Assembly: GCA_021397835.1 (NCBI GenBank)
Contig: JAJFZO010000094.1
Span: 8,408,001-8,472,000 of the forward strand
Source of the DNA: Moringa oleifera
Lineage: Eukaryota > Streptophyta > Magnoliopsida > Brassicales > Moringaceae
Direction: 5' to 3'
DNA: 64,000 nucleotides
The position numbers and the translations under genes were made by a program. This document shows positions 34,408 to 47,442 of this stretch, in pieces. Position 1 is the stretch's first letter. Every line of letters starts with the position of its first letter. Below the pieces are notes generated by a model. It saw only the letters and a list, made by a program, of their open reading frames with translations, had not been told where the DNA came from and did not search any database.

Positions 34408-34518
34408 GATGATGTGGGATGGAAGCATCGATGTTGGCATAGCTCAATCAAATCAAAGATCTTATTAATCGAGTTCTTTAGTCTGATTGAGCCGTGCCAA
34501 TATCCACATTCATCATTT
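34408..34518 (+). ncRNA. MIR171: MIR171 precursor hairpin
   Basis: The mature miR171 lies on the 3' arm at 34484-34504, beginning TGATTGAGCCGTGCC and ending AATATC; it matches the canonical form seen in many eudicots. The star strand is at about 34432-34452, beginning TGTTGGCATAGCTCAATC. Pairing is almost complete, with one mismatch opposite miRNA position 10 and wobbles at positions 11 and 18, and it leaves two-base 3' overhangs. The loop is about 31 bases. The lower stem continues as GATGATGTG against CACATTCATC, with an asymmetric bulge of roughly ten bases. miR171 guides cleavage of HAM/SCL6-type GRAS transcription-factor mRNAs and so affects meristem maintenance and branching. Confidence 0.92.
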
Positions 34519-35117
34519 TCTACATCATTTTATTTATTTATTTATTTTAATTTTTGATGTAATATAGCGAGGATTTTTTTTTTGTTCGGCAATGCGGATT
34601 TTTTATATAAAATTCGATGAAACAGTACTTTAGTTTGATCTATGATTTGGTGTTGTTCTTGGGCTTGTTGAAGTTTTAGGTCTATTACGGTGGGCAGGAC
34701 ACTAGTCCTAGTAATTGTATGGAAATAGAAAGTTTATATATACATGTGTTTTATAAGAATAAATATAAAGTTTATAGCTTTATGATTGAATTTGATGTTT
34801 ATTTGCATTTTATATTTACGTTATGTATATAAAAAGTGAAAATTAAATCTCAATTTCGCAACAAGTTGACATTACTTTAATTAGTTTTAGTTGTCAAAGA
34901 CATCAGGTGGGTGTGAAAATTATTTGGATCAAAATTTGGTCGTGAGATTTATATTTTTACACGGATTTTTTTTTCAATTTATAAATTTATTTTATGTTAA
35001 AAATAATGAATGCATGATTTATTGAGCAGTGGGTATGTCCAATGTCAATTGCCATTGTTAGTATAACTTAGAGGCACAGGAATGCCACCAAAACTTACCT
35101 ATCTGCATTTTCAAGCC

Positions 35118-35178
<61 letters not shown>

Positions 35179-36713
35179 CTTTTTTCATCCAATTTTTCAG
35201 CACGTTTCAAGTAAATTTAAATTTTTGTATTTTAGAAAATAAATGTTTTATTGATTTAAATTTTATTATATTTTTAAAAAATATGGATAAAAATTTTGTT
35301 ATTCATAATATTAATCGTATGTTATTAATGAGATTCTCATATTCAAAAAGTAACAAATATAATTTTAACACATTAATTTATTTGAAATTAAATTTTATAA
35401 AAAAAAAATTCAAAAGTATTCAAATTTAAAAATCTTATATAATAAACTGTAACTTAAAAATTTTTAAAGATGTGAATAAATATTTAAGTCACCGTTATTA
35501 AAAAATAAAAATTTTAAATGTTAAAATATATATTTTTAAAATTGCACTATCAAATTTTTAAAAAAAAAATCACAAAAAAATTACATAAAATTTATTTGAA
35601 TTTAAAGGATATATAGTCCTAAAAATGAAATAACAATTTTGTTTAAGTTATTTTTTAAAATATTTCAACAATAAAAATATTTTTAATTTTTTATAATTAT
35701 TCAAGTTAATTAAAATTTAATTTAAATTTAGATTAAATTAATAAAAAATTAATTTATTATTTTAAAAAAAATTAAATGGTAATACAAAATAAAGATTTTA
35801 TATCATATTTTATTTAAAATTAATTTAAATCATTAATATTTTTGTTATATGAAATTATCAAGTGGTTGCAAAATTCATAATTCAATGTGATAAAAGTTGA
35901 AAATTAACTCTCTCTTTTGTCCCCCCTTTGTGAGTTGGCAGGGAACTGCAAGCACCTTGTTTAAAGCTCTCTTGGTTCTTTATGATGACACAATAACCGC
36001 CATTGTTTCAATGATCTGAGTAGCAATTGTCATCATTCACTGAATCAAGTCATCCAAAAGGAAAAGGTAAAAGGAGATTAATGGATTACTTCACATTCCC
36101 GCTTGCCAAACAGATTTAAGCCAAGCCTAATTAATGAAACCAATTGAGATCACATCAGTTATTTTCTTTTGCTCTATGCTTTTTAATCACACCCATCAGC
36201 CACCTTCCACTTTCTCTCCCATTCTCGCAAAGAATTTCTCATGCCTTTTTGTTATTTTAGTATACTTTTATCGTTATGCTTTTTAATTAATCATAGCATG
36301 AAATATTTAACTTAAAAGTTATTTTTTATTAGATATTTATATTATTTTAATGTTTTAAAAATGTTATATTTTTATAAATCATTATACTTGTAAAAATAAA
36401 TAAATTTATATATTTCGACAAATATGATGAGTCAAGTACGTCTCTTTTTAATTCAGTGCCTTGTTTTTAATAAAAATTAAAAATTAAAAAATAATAATAG
36501 TGAAAAAAGAGAATTGCTTAAGCGCAATTGGGCTTACCAGAGGCGTGAGGGCCGTAATCCAGGGGAAGAGGTTATATTTCGGCCTAAGCCCAATTTCATA
36601 ACGTCCTCTACAACCAGAGGTTTTTGAGAGAAATAGATCCCTGTAAACCCTAACAAGCTAAACCTCCACAAATTTTGATCTATTGGGCAAAATCGGACAA
36701 GGAAAGAAGGAAA
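34519..36713. other. Intergenic, very AT-rich
   Basis: This 2.2-kb stretch holds the MIR171 3' flank, a CT/AT compound microsatellite at 35120-35178, and almost pure A/T sequence from 35200 to 35880. The last 200 bases are the promoter and leader of the next gene. No other gene is visible. Confidence 0.5.
35120..35178. repeat. Compound microsatellite (CT)n(AT)n
   Basis: About 18 CT units run directly into about 12 AT units. The tract lies in intergenic DNA and is likely to be length-polymorphic. Confidence 0.92.
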
Positions 36714-38438
36714 ATGGCGCTGACGAACTTTATATTGACGGTGGCTGGAGTTAGCGCAGTGGTACTTCTGTTGAGGAGCGACGTGAAGCAATCGGCTGCT
36801 ATTTTCAGGCGCAACGTCAAGCATATCCGCAACTGGCTCGAAGAAGAGTCTGCTTCTGCCTCCAAGTGAGCTCCTTATTTATATTTATACCGACGTCCAG
36901 TTTCTATATCTATTACCTGTTTGACGTTTTGTATAATTCAATCAATTAGAAGGTCACGTTTTCTTTTCTTTTTTAAAGTGCTTCTTTCGATTAAGGATTG
37001 GAATTGTTGGATCCTGGAATTGTTTACTTCACGTTCTGATCAGTTATTTGTTCATGTCGCCTCTCTTAATAAATTAGGTCCCCACAAATATCATATGCTA
37101 TTATATGAATGGATTACTTTGTGTAGATCAATATGGGCTTCACACACACACAAACAGTGAAATTTGAAATGGTGTGTCAGTAACTCTGTTATAGTTCATG
37201 GACTTTACTGCTTGTACTGTAAAATGAGTTTATTTAGTAGGATAAGTGAAGGTAGAGTTATAAAAATTATTTTAGGATCATATTGCACAAAGTGAACAAA
37301 GTTTTTGAATTTGCTTTAGGTAGTGCTTTGCTATATCGATGAAATATATGGTCGCCCAGGTGGTTATATATCTTGGAACACTTTGACTCTTTTCTATTAT
37401 AATCCAGTGTGTTACCCAGTTCTACTGTTATCTTTTCTAGTATAACCTGCTTTAATCCAGTTCTACTGTTATCCAACTGGTGATAATGCTTATTGTGCTT
37501 CACTGTTATATATATATATATATGTTTAGATGAGTTGATTGTGTAGTACTTTTTCCAGCCCTTTTTAAATTTTGGGAGTCTTATTTTTGTTTGGGATGAT
37601 TTGGCTAGTATCCTCCTGCTTAGTTTCCTTCTTGTCTAGCTCATGGAAATGATGTACTTGCAATGATCGTCTAAATGTTAAAAACGACCTGCTTGTATTT
37701 AAGTCTTACTAACCACACTTGTAAATGGGTTGCACCCCCTCGATGCTTTGAGTAATAAATTATATTTTGTTCTTGGTTTTTTTTTTTAAAGTAGTTACGT
37801 ATGAAATTCTATTTAGTTGGCTGAAGGCTTTAACAAGATGAAGTTGGGTTGCAAAACCTTTATAAATATATTGAAATCTTTTGATATTTAAACAAAAATG
37901 TCTCTCTTATATTTTATAACAGCTTTATTTAATGTTCCTAGAAAGTTTTAGTTTCAAGGTTCAAAGTATTTCCTTTATGCAATACGTTGTGTCTTACTAG
38001 TCTGAAATTACCTGGAAGGGCTGGTAGAAGCAACGGTGTTTACTGGTTGCTCTGTTGCGTTAATGTGACTGTAGTCCTTGAAAAAGTTTTATGTAGTTTC
38101 ATCTTCAAATGATTGAGTAAATCTTATGAGTCATTTGGAGGAAAAGGTTGGGAGATACAATTCTTGAATTAGTGGCTATGATATTCTGATTGTTGCTTAA
38201 TTAAAAAAATCTGACTTTGGTATCCTTAATTGCTAATTGGGTTTCACTGTCCTGTTTGGCTAGGCATGCTATTGCAGTTTATTCATGCAGTTTTATAGGT
38301 AATGCTTATTGATAAATTGTAGTCCACAAACTTAATTATGACTTTGATTGATCTCTTTCCAGGGCCGCAGAGAAAGTAAAGCCCAAGGAATTGGAAACAA
38401 AGGTTCCTGAAAAGGATGTTCCCAAGGAGAAGCACTAG
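36714..38438 (+). CDS. Small single-TM protein, 75 aa
   Basis: Two exons (36714-36865 and 38363-38438, split within a Lys codon) give 75 residues. The N-terminus MALTNFILTVAGVSAVVLLL is a signal anchor or single membrane span. A basic stretch follows (RSDVKQSAAIFRRNVKHIRN), then an acidic turn (WLEEESASASK) and a Lys/Glu/Pro-rich tail encoded by exon 2 (EKVKPKELETKVPEKD...KEKH). I do not recognise a named family; the layout suggests a small organelle- or ER-membrane protein. From memory, At5g14105 is a similar small gene beside ABCI11 in Arabidopsis. The intron is 1.5 kb. The sequence after the stop is tandemly duplicated. Confidence 0.82.
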
Positions 38439-39765
38439 TGTCTGTATAAGGGGCCTGGATTGGTTGTATGAGAGTTTGTACTTGTTCCTTTCTTCACATT
38501 GAGTATTTGACGGTTTACTTAGAATAAGATGTGATTAATATGTGAATATGTTACACCTACAATTTCTTCAGTTGAGCTACCAGGTTCATTTTAGGTCAAT
38601 GAATTGATCATATATCCAGTGCGGCGATGGAGTGTTGGACTGCAGCATGTCTTTGTAACTGGAGTGGCGAGAAAAGAAAATTACTTAAATTCCACGATAG
38701 CCTCAGTTTTGAACTTTTTCCCCTCTGGATTGAGAAATACTTTGCATTTTCAGAGCAGTCTATGATGACATACATTCTTAGGCAACAAAAAATATGAAGG
38801 AAAAAAAAAAAAGAAGGAAAATTAGGTGTAACATTGAATGCCTTATCATGGCTCTTCTACTTGCGTGACACAAAAGTCTCTCGTCCTTTTTCTACACTAA
38901 GCTTTTGACATGATTGACTTGCTCATTGCAAATCTATACAACTGCACAGAGAATTGTTGGAAATTCACTTGTTCTTCTAGCTTGATTCCTCTGGTGTGTT
39001 AGTTTGATTCTGATATAAGTGAGGAGTTGTGTTATTTCTTTTTGGTTAAACAAGTTCATTATACAGAACCCAGGAGGCTAGCAATGAGAAGCACTATTGT
39101 CTATATAGAGGGTCTGAATGGTTGTTTGAGAGTTTGCACTTGTTCTTTTTTTCTCTTTGAGACATTGACAGTTTATTTAGAATAAGATGTGATTAGTATG
39201 TGAATATGAAACACCTTGCAATTTCTTCAGTTGAGCTATCAGGGTTCATTTTGGTTCAATGAATTGATCATACATCTACTGTGGTATTTAAGTGTTGGAC
39301 TTCAACATGTCTCTGTACCTCGAGTGATGAGAACAAAGTTAATTAAAATGCCTCTTTAGCCTCAATTGTGAAATTTTTGGCCCTCTGGATGTGGAGATGT
39401 TTTGCATTTTTCAGACCAATTCAGTTGCTGTGATGACATACATTCCCTGCAACAGAAAATATGAAGAGAAAAAGAAAAATTAGGTAAGATGTTACCGGTT
39501 GAAAGGCTATGTCTAACATTGGATGCCTTGGCATGGCTCTTCTGGTTGCACGACGCAAAAGTCTTTGGTCATTGTTCTACACTAAGCTTTTGACATGATT
39601 GACTTGCACCTTGGATATCTATATGAACTGCAGAGGGAGTTGTTGGAACTCGGAAAATCATTTCTTGCTCTATCTTGGTTGCTGCAATCTGTTGGTTTGT
39701 TTCTGATATAAGTCAGCAGTTACGTTTTTTTCTTTTTGGCTAATTAAGTTTATTATGCAGAATGA
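38426..39765. repeat. Tandem duplication of the 3' end and 3' flank of the 75-aa gene
   Basis: Copy 1 (about 38426-39073) starts in the last codons of the gene, and copy 2 (about 39083-39765) follows at once. Shared blocks in the same order include GAGAAGCACTA, AGAATAAGATGTGATTA, AATTTCTTCAGTTGAGCTA, CAATGAATTGATCATA, CTACACTAAGCTTTTGACAT and GATTGACTTGC. In copy 2 the stop-codon segment is changed (CACTAG to CACTAT). Divergence looks like many scattered substitutions and small indels, so the event is not recent. Confidence 0.85.
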
Positions 39766-42700
39766 AGAACAGGCACAGATGAACCTTCCCCGGTAAGTTC
39801 CTAGAGAGGAAATCTAGAGGATCAAGACCAATTTGACCTATTGTATGTTCACTAGAATTAGCAAGCCTAGATACTTAAAAAGATCTGCAATGTTAATGAA
39901 ATTAGCTTCATTGCAATAGACATCCTCTTGATGACCTTACGCAAATTGCATTCTCCACGCCATCAGAACCTGGTTGAAACTTGACACCTCTTGCAAAGCT
40001 AGTTGATGCCAAGTAAATGGGTTGATTATGATGTTAATGTTTTTGACTTAGTCCTTCAATCATGCTCTACTCTACCAATTATGTTAGCTTGCCTTTGGCA
40101 TTTTGTTGCTCCTGCCATCTTTCCACAAAGACAATTGGTTCAAAGTTTGGTGAAGAAATGGAATGCTTCTCTTTTAGAAGCATAGAAAAGAGGAGGATAG
40201 GGAGCCAAGACTTTTCGCATCTACAGGAGTTTAAGCTATTCCGGGAATGGCAATTGGGTCTGTAGCACCCATTTTGTCTAAATTCAGGTTTTGATACTGT
40301 CACATGTTTTGGACCAAAAATAACCTATGTCAAAAAAGAGAATCAGATCTCCTAGGGATGTGAATTATGTTGAAATCTGTAAAAAATGTTAGTATATAAA
40401 AATTTAACAAAATAAATAGATAAATTTTGTTTTATTTATTTTACATTAAATTATAAAAAATATTTTATTTCAGAAAATCAGTAAAAAAAAAGGAATAATT
40501 GCCTTAAGTGAAAAAAAAAAATGTTAAATCTCCGGACATAAACCACTGCATTATTAATTAATGACAGGAAGAATCTTACTGTACCAGGTACCACATCACG
40601 GCCGCCAGAGAATTCGAAGTGTGCAGGAGGCCTTGGTTCCCATATGGCCCAAGCATGAAGCATCATCACACACACTGCCTCCATTTGTTGGTTTGGTTTG
40701 CCATCTGAAATCAGAGCTGCAGCAAAAGTTTTGGTCACAGCATTTTCGTCTCTTTCAACAGGTAATCGTCTCCCTCAACCTACTAGACTGAACTCCATTA
40801 ATTAAAACAAGCTTTTTATGCATGTTAATGATGGAACGACTGAGTGCAGCGCAACGACGCATGAGATTGAAGAGGAAGAAAAACCCAGAAAACATCCTTA
40901 ATTAATAATGAAAGATTATGTCAAAGTTGGCGAAGTACTTTGTTTTGCTGTTGTTGTCGACAACGTCTGCCTTAAGCTTAGATTCTTGCCAGAAACTTTT
41001 GAAGGGATTGAAGAAAAAAGAGGACATAGAAAGGGACAAGTCTGCTCCCCTTGGACTTATTGCAGCCATGATCAGTAACAGCCAAAGAAAATTAAAACGT
41101 TGATGCATTATATTTTATAATAGAAGACGAAGGAAAGGTATTGATTGGAAACAGGAAAGAAGGCACATAGTTTAATAATTTTAGTGATGTTTCAACATTC
41201 ATGGCAAAGTTGCATTTGGTCTCCAAGTATGACAAATTCAAAAAATGGGTATTAATAAACAATTATTTGAATTGGCTATAGTCTCGTCACTGCAAAGAAA
41301 AATTTAATGCCGGCATACCTAGTTAGCACCCTCGAGAATTATGGACAATTTAAGCGCATCTTTTTCTTAGCATGTGAGTTTTATAGTATATATAGCTAGC
41401 TATACATCATTTTAAAGCATGCAAATACAGATATTTAAATGTGAAATTCAGCAAACTCTGATCCGTTGACACATTGTTCCACGGTACACCTTCTATTTCC
41501 TGCCTATCTACCCACACCCTGTAATTCACTGTTCATCAACATGAATGGGTTAATTGATATTATTTTCTTCTTATCTTGCATAATTAGGTGCTTAACACAT
41601 TTAATCACTCTTTCTTAATGTATACTTTCAGATTAATTAGTATAATTAAATACCCATTTCATGTATATAAATTAAATCATTTGAAGTAATAGCAAAAATT
41701 AAGAATAGTGAATAAGTTCTATGTTTAAAATTAAACATTCATCTGCTCCTTCTGACATTAATAGTTGTATTTGATAGAGTTATATTCTAGAAAGATATTA
41801 TTTAATTTGTATACAAATTAACATGTTCAACGTCGCTTAACTAACATTGAACCTAATTTCCTTGTGGTAAAAACTTAGTTAAAAGGAAAAATGAACACTA
41901 TCGTATTGTTGACATTCATGAAGATTATGATTTCTAACATAGGGAAGGACACGTTTCCAAATGTTTTTCTAGGAAAACATAATATTTATTTTGTCATGAA
42001 TATAACGGTGTCATATATAGAAGAAACATATAATAGCTGAGGTATATATAACATGTAAAATTCACAGTAGAATACTGACATTATCACGTGGAAATTAAGT
42101 TACAATGCCATTTTTACGCAAGAGTTTAATTTAAGATTAATTTGATCAATGTGACAATCACATCAACAACAAGAACTTCAAGAATTTGAAATTTAGAATT
42201 AATTGATCATCCTATACCAGCTAGTTTCGTATCATGATCAACAACCCGCTATTCTTGAATCTTCAAGTAGTAAACAGCATAGAGAGAATAAGAACTTGTT
42301 GCACACAATTAATCACTTCAAGCTTTCAGACCCAGATAGATCCCTCTTGCCCTAGCTAGCTAGCAAGAGGTGATCAGGAAACACCATTATGTACGAAGAG
42401 GCTGAACTTGCTCTAAATCATGTAATATAAGTCCATGAACTTTATAAAATGTGGGAAATCTTCAAAGTTTCATTAGCATTAAACTCAGCAGTGCTAGCTT
42501 GATCGCTTCTGTGAGCTGAGTTATTACAACCTACATATGCAGATAAAGTACAACAACAGGATACAAAACAAAGAATTAACACATGATTGATTAAGCATGT
42601 TTCGATCCTTCCTTCGTAGCAAGGAGGACATACATACATATGTATAAGTTTATTTCGGCATGTAGGGAGAAATTAACTTCTAGATCGATATCTACGTACA

Positions 42701-42815
42701 TTTCTAGATTTTGATATGTAAAGTAACATGTACCATATATAAAACTGAGCATATGCTTGCATATATTTGTAGTTTTGATCGATGATGATGACTGAATATG
42801 GTCGAAGGCAATTGA
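39766..42815. other. Mostly intergenic: 75-aa gene flank to WRKY gene
   Basis: After the duplicated flank, a stretch of more balanced composition (39.77-40.27 kb) contains short open frames without recognisable motifs and could be an old transposon remnant. A second such patch at 40.56-40.80 kb also matches nothing I know. A doubtful secreted-peptide ORF lies at 40918-41103. The remainder to 42.8 kb is AT-rich, and its last part is the WRKY 3' flank. Confidence 0.45.
40918..41103 (+). CDS. Doubtful ORF: possible secreted peptide, 61 aa
   Basis: The frame starts MSKLAKYFVLLLLSTTSALS, which looks like a textbook signal peptide with a likely cleavage after Ala or Ser near residue 18-20. The rest is short and charged (SCQKLLKGLKKKEDIERDK, then SAPLGLIAAMISNSQRKLKR). 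It has only one Cys after the signal and no match to peptide families I know. The opposite strand is also open across the region with a hydrophobic start, so chance is a real alternative. No TATA box is obvious. Confidence 0.25.
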   Translation: MSKLAKYFVLLLLSTTSALSLDSCQKLLKGLKKKEDIERDKSAPLGLIAAMISNSQRKLKR

Positions 42816-44003
42816 TCAAAACGGAGTGTAGATTTGCATCTGACTCAAGATATGTTCAAAGTTGTCAGTAGACTTCTCTACCGGATGTATGTGCATGCCT
42901 TCGTAAGTTGTCACCACTACTCCTTCATCTTTGGTCAGCCGTTGCACTTGCTTCTTCACATTGCATCCTTGATGCGTGCATCTGTAGTAGCTTCTGCATG
43001 CATAATCAAATTGAAGAAAATTAATTCATAATATATCAGCTTACTTGCTCATCTTAGCTTGCATTCAAGTACTAAAATGATGGTAGATAGTAGAAATTAA
43101 AGAGGCGAAATCTAGCTTGCTGGAATTAGAAGATCATATAGGGTTACTAATGGCTTTAATTTGCTGCATATATAGAAGTCATGGATGAAAGGATCTCTTT
43201 AATTTGTTCTCTACCCAACAGGGATCCTGAAGAAAAGAGTGAGAAGAGAGAGGTAGAGAAACCCTAGGACAGAAAACCTAATGGTGAATCAAGGATTAAA
43301 CAAAGTGTCTGTAGAAGTCTCCTAGGGTTCATAGGGGGTACCAGATAACATTAGTTCAACAAGTTAATTAATTCAACAAGTTAATTAATTAGCATGCACG
43401 CTTCAGTTTAAACTCTGGCCTGAAAGAACAATTATGCTGTTAAATCCCTCTAGTCTCAACAAGGTCATATCTCTTCGCTAGTGGGCGGTGGGAACTCAGT
43501 GGATATAATGGTGGGGTCTGCTGATGAGCATCATAACATATTTTCCTCAAACATCAAATCTCTGATCAACTACCCAGATGATCATATCACCTTTTAATTT
43601 TCACAAAACAGAAGATGAAAAAGTCATCGATTGATCTGAAAAGGTGAACTGACCTGGGGAATTTGTTGTTCTTCACTGCTTTCTGCCCATACTTCCTCCA
43701 TCTGTAACCATCATCAAGTATATCAACCTGGCTTCTCGTCTGAAAAGCATATCTTGGCTTTCTTACCTTCTTCTCTCCCTTCTTTTTACCTGTTTTATTT
43801 GCCTCATTTTCAGCAGCACCACAGCTTCCAACTTGAGCTAATTGCTCATTAGCTTCTGGTTTTGGCACAAAATTAATTAAACCCAAAGACCCACTTGAGC
43901 TATCTCCATGAAAGTTGCCAAACACCTGCGAATTATGCGTTGGCATGGCATATGCTGATGGCCCAGACGATGAACAAGGAAAGAACATTTGATAGTTTTC
44001 CAT
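42816..44003 (-). CDS. WRKY transcription factor, group IIc, WRKY75-like
   Basis: This nuclear DNA-binding protein recognises W-boxes (TTGAC). Two minus-strand exons (44003-43654 and 42993-42816) give 175 residues. A Ser-rich N-terminus ([18 protein letters not shown]) precedes a basic region ([19 protein letters not shown]). The WRKYGQK heptad is at residues 102-108. The zinc finger is C122-x4-C127-x23-H151-x-H153. The intron falls in the Arg codon just after KNNKFP, the conserved WRKY-domain intron position. The C-terminus [15 protein letters not shown] is characteristic of the WRKY75/45 subgroup. Those relatives act in phosphate starvation, senescence and defence; which role applies here cannot be read from the sequence. 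Confidence 0.95.
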
Positions 44004-44136
44004 GGAAAAGGAAACAGAAACAACGCACTGTATAGTTACAGAAGAAGATCAAGCTTCAAGCAGAAGAAGAGGAAGAAGATAAAGATGGAGATTGATCCAG
44101 AAGAAGTATACAAAAATAGACAGAAAAATCCAAAGA

Positions 44137-44147
44137 GATATATATAG
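44137..44147 (-). promoter_or_regulatory. Probable TATA box of the WRKY gene
   Basis: CTATATATATC on the minus strand lies about 135 bases upstream of the WRKY start codon. Confidence 0.5.
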
Positions 44148-47100
44148 GGTTAACAGGTGTCGTAGACGGCACGAAAATATTTTCCAGTTAGCTCAAGAAA
44201 AAAATTGAATGTACATATAGCTTCATCAGCGGATTGATCTATTGGAAAAAATGTAGGGTGGAAAATGGAGCTGGCGGCTTCATCATTAGGAAAGCGACGT
44301 TAACACATACGATTATACAGATGATAATAATTTTTAATTCTGATTTACATGGAAATAAATTCGTAGAGCTACCAGACTAGCAACAGTATTAGGCCTCTGA
44401 GCTGATAAGGATATAACAGGTGTACGATATTTTATGCTAACCTAGCTAAGCGCCTGTCTTGGACTGATCTGATAATTAAATTCATTCAATAATTGTTCTA
44501 TAATTTTATGGAATTTGGGCACATGTATTTATTGAAAGTATACATATGCTTGGTTGGTAGGTGGAAAGTTATAATTACTATTATATAGTGAATGTCTGCG
44601 CGGCTTAAGGAACTTCCATGAAGGATCATAAATAGGTCTCATGGTTAATTCATTTGGGTGGGCTGTGTGGTGCCACTAATACCATCTCAGCAAACTGCAT
44701 CATTTGAATGTTGACTTCAAAAATTTGAAGTCTTTATGATTAAACATGTTAATTGATTTACAACTAATGGCTCATTGGTTGCACACGTGAAGATCTGGAA
44801 GTGACGATCATGGGTGATCGGGATCGATCAAACGAGGTGGCTGTAATTAATGATGTTTGTTTACCTGATTTGGTTAATTAATTCCCTCTTTAAGTTATGA
44901 TTATGAAGAGAGTATTAGGATTAGATCTGGTTATTGATTTGAGAGCTACTAAAAACAAGAATAGTCTGGAATCCAAGAAGAGATAGGGCCCATAAGACAG
45001 TCAGTCCTCTCTGCTTGATTGCCGCTGAATGCTCTCCTCATGCATTCGGTTGGAAATCAGAGAGAGAGCAAATCAGATGGATGAGTTTTTTTTCTTTTTT
45101 TCCCCCAAAAAACTGTATTAAATTTTTTTTAAAAAATAATAATAAATGATAATTTAATAAAATAAATAAATATATTTTTTTAAAAAGGAGCTGATGGACA
45201 CGAAGTGGGAGAATGAAAGGACGATAACACGAGCGTTTGAAATGTGGAAAAGCAGGAAAGTCGTAGCAGCCCTTCTTCATAAATCTAAAAAGCTAAGGAA
45301 AGAAGAAAGAAAGGAAAAGGTTGCCTTTTGCTTGTGTTTTTCCTACTGTGTTTGAAAGATCAATTGACACAACCCAAATTAATTAAGTCTACATTAGCAA
45401 GAGCTGAATTTTGTAAGCTTCCACGTAACCCCCTCTTGATTTCATTTTCCTGAGTATCAGTTTCAATTTGTCAAAATGTGATACAGAGTTGCATCATAGC
45501 AGAGAAAATGCACACCTAAGCTTACCCACATATTCCACCGTATGTCTCCGTGAATTTGACACTCTAATAAGACCTTTCGGTATTTCTTCAAACCATAAAT
45601 CATTGCACGGCCTAGTGCATGCATCCGCCCTATTGACATGACTGATAGGCGTATACATGCCCACATGTATCTTAGGCTGTAATTTTTATTTTTTTAGTGT
45701 TATCCGTCAGACTTTTTATGCCGTACTTTTTGAATTCTAAGAAGATTGTGAATTATATATTCATCAAGAATGGAAAGAGAAATCCTCAACTAATTAATTT
45801 GTAACAATCTACTTCTGTGTTACTGGGGAAGGGAGGATTAATTTGGGGTGAAATTGGAATTTTGAGCTAAAAAGATTGGTGATTGAATTGAATGTTAATG
45901 GAGTTTCAATGAAGTAACCTTCACTTCAACCAGCGAAAATCTTGATTAGATTGGTATACAGCTTGTTCCAAATCAGGGCCAGCCCACTGAATGCATTTCG
46001 GGTTGACCCAACTCAAATTTCGGATCCGGTTCACTGAAGTAACCCTCATTAATCTATGACCGATAGATACTTCCATAAAGCAGTAGTTCTTCTGCCTGCA
46101 TTTGTTGCCTTCAATTCTCAAAGCATTTCATCATCACATATTTTCACATTTACTAACTATTGTAAAATATAATTCTTGAAATAAATAATAAATAAATAAA
46201 TATTATTAAAATTTTAATAAGTTATGATCAAGCGAGATGATTGACTCAGATACACTAATAGACAAATGATTTATTCTGACGTATTAACACGTTACAAATT
46301 CGATGAAACGGGCTAATGATGTGATTATATTAATTAAATTTATAAAATAAATAAATAATTTTATTTATTTACTTTTAAAAAAAATATATAAATATTACTC
46401 AAACTCAAATTTATATTAAATATGATCAACTAAATGATGACGACATGTGTGTGATAGATTTTGATGGACTTAATTTTTTTCACAAAAATAAAATGATGTT
46501 TGAGATCCAAACTCATTTAAAATTTTACATCCTATAAACAACTCAAAAAAATTATTTATTTTAAATATAAAATTTTTTAAAAAATAATGACTCACAATTT
46601 TTGAAAATTTCTTTTAAATTCATTTTCTGAACACTAATCATTTTTACATAGAAAGATGTCGCAAATAATACCGACGTAGGTGCATATCTACCCTACCTTA
46701 CCTAGTTAAGCCCATAGTTGTCCCATTCATAACACTAGACCAAGTATTAAACCCATAGCAGCGTGATGCAAAAACTTACTGAAATCTGAAAAATGCTCCA
46801 TTACTTTGACTAAGTTTATCTCACTCAAGAATTCTGCAGGAAAAAAAAAAGATCAAGTATTATGATTCTATGACTCCAAAATTTAGTATGATATTTCTCA
46901 ATCTAAGTTGTTCTCTAAGAGTTCCATACTGATTGGACCATCACAAGTTTCGCTATTCAAACTCAAGGTTGTTTCAAGGTTACATCAGTATACTTCTCAA
47001 TCTCAGTTGTCTTCTAAAAGTTCCATACTGATTGGACCATCACAAGTTCTCTTTTTAAGAGGTCTCTATTGACTCAAACTCAAGGTTGCTTCAAGGTTAC

Positions 47101-47442
47101 ATCAGTGCCCATTAATCAAAGACCTTAGTTGATTCAGAGTTGCAGATAAATACCTTGTTTTTATAACTTCCACCTGACTAACCCATTCGATTCTTATTTT
47201 ACAGTGCTAAACCAAATAGCATGATCACATCTATTAAAATTGAACAAAAGATGGTAAGCTTGAGTTACACTTAAAATATCACAAACAATTCAACTCAGCA
47301 AACAGAACACACCCCTGTGAAATTGATGGGTGCAATGCATTATTATATTTTATCTGTCACTGAAAATAAATGGACCACAAAAAACGGGCTCATTACAAGA
47401 TTGTTTCCATCTGCCACAAGATATGATTTAAAGAACTATCAA
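44148..47442. other. Intergenic between the WRKY promoter and the SDR gene
   Basis: The WRKY promoter occupies the first part. AT-rich DNA dominates 45.1-45.2 kb and 46.1-46.6 kb. Short open frames at 45.46-45.67 and 45.92-46.12 kb (minus) have no family resemblance. A tandem repeat lies at 46893-47108, probably in the distal 3' flank of the SDR gene. Confidence 0.5.
46893..47108. repeat. Imperfect tandem duplication, about 100-bp unit
   Basis: Unit 1 (46893-46992) and unit 2 (46993-47108) share TTCCATACTGATTGGACCAT, CACAAGTT, CAAACTCAAGGTTG and TTCAAGGTTACATCAGT in the same order. Unit 2 carries an extra insert of about 16 to 25 bases that includes CTTTTTAAGAGGTCTC. Confidence 0.85.
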
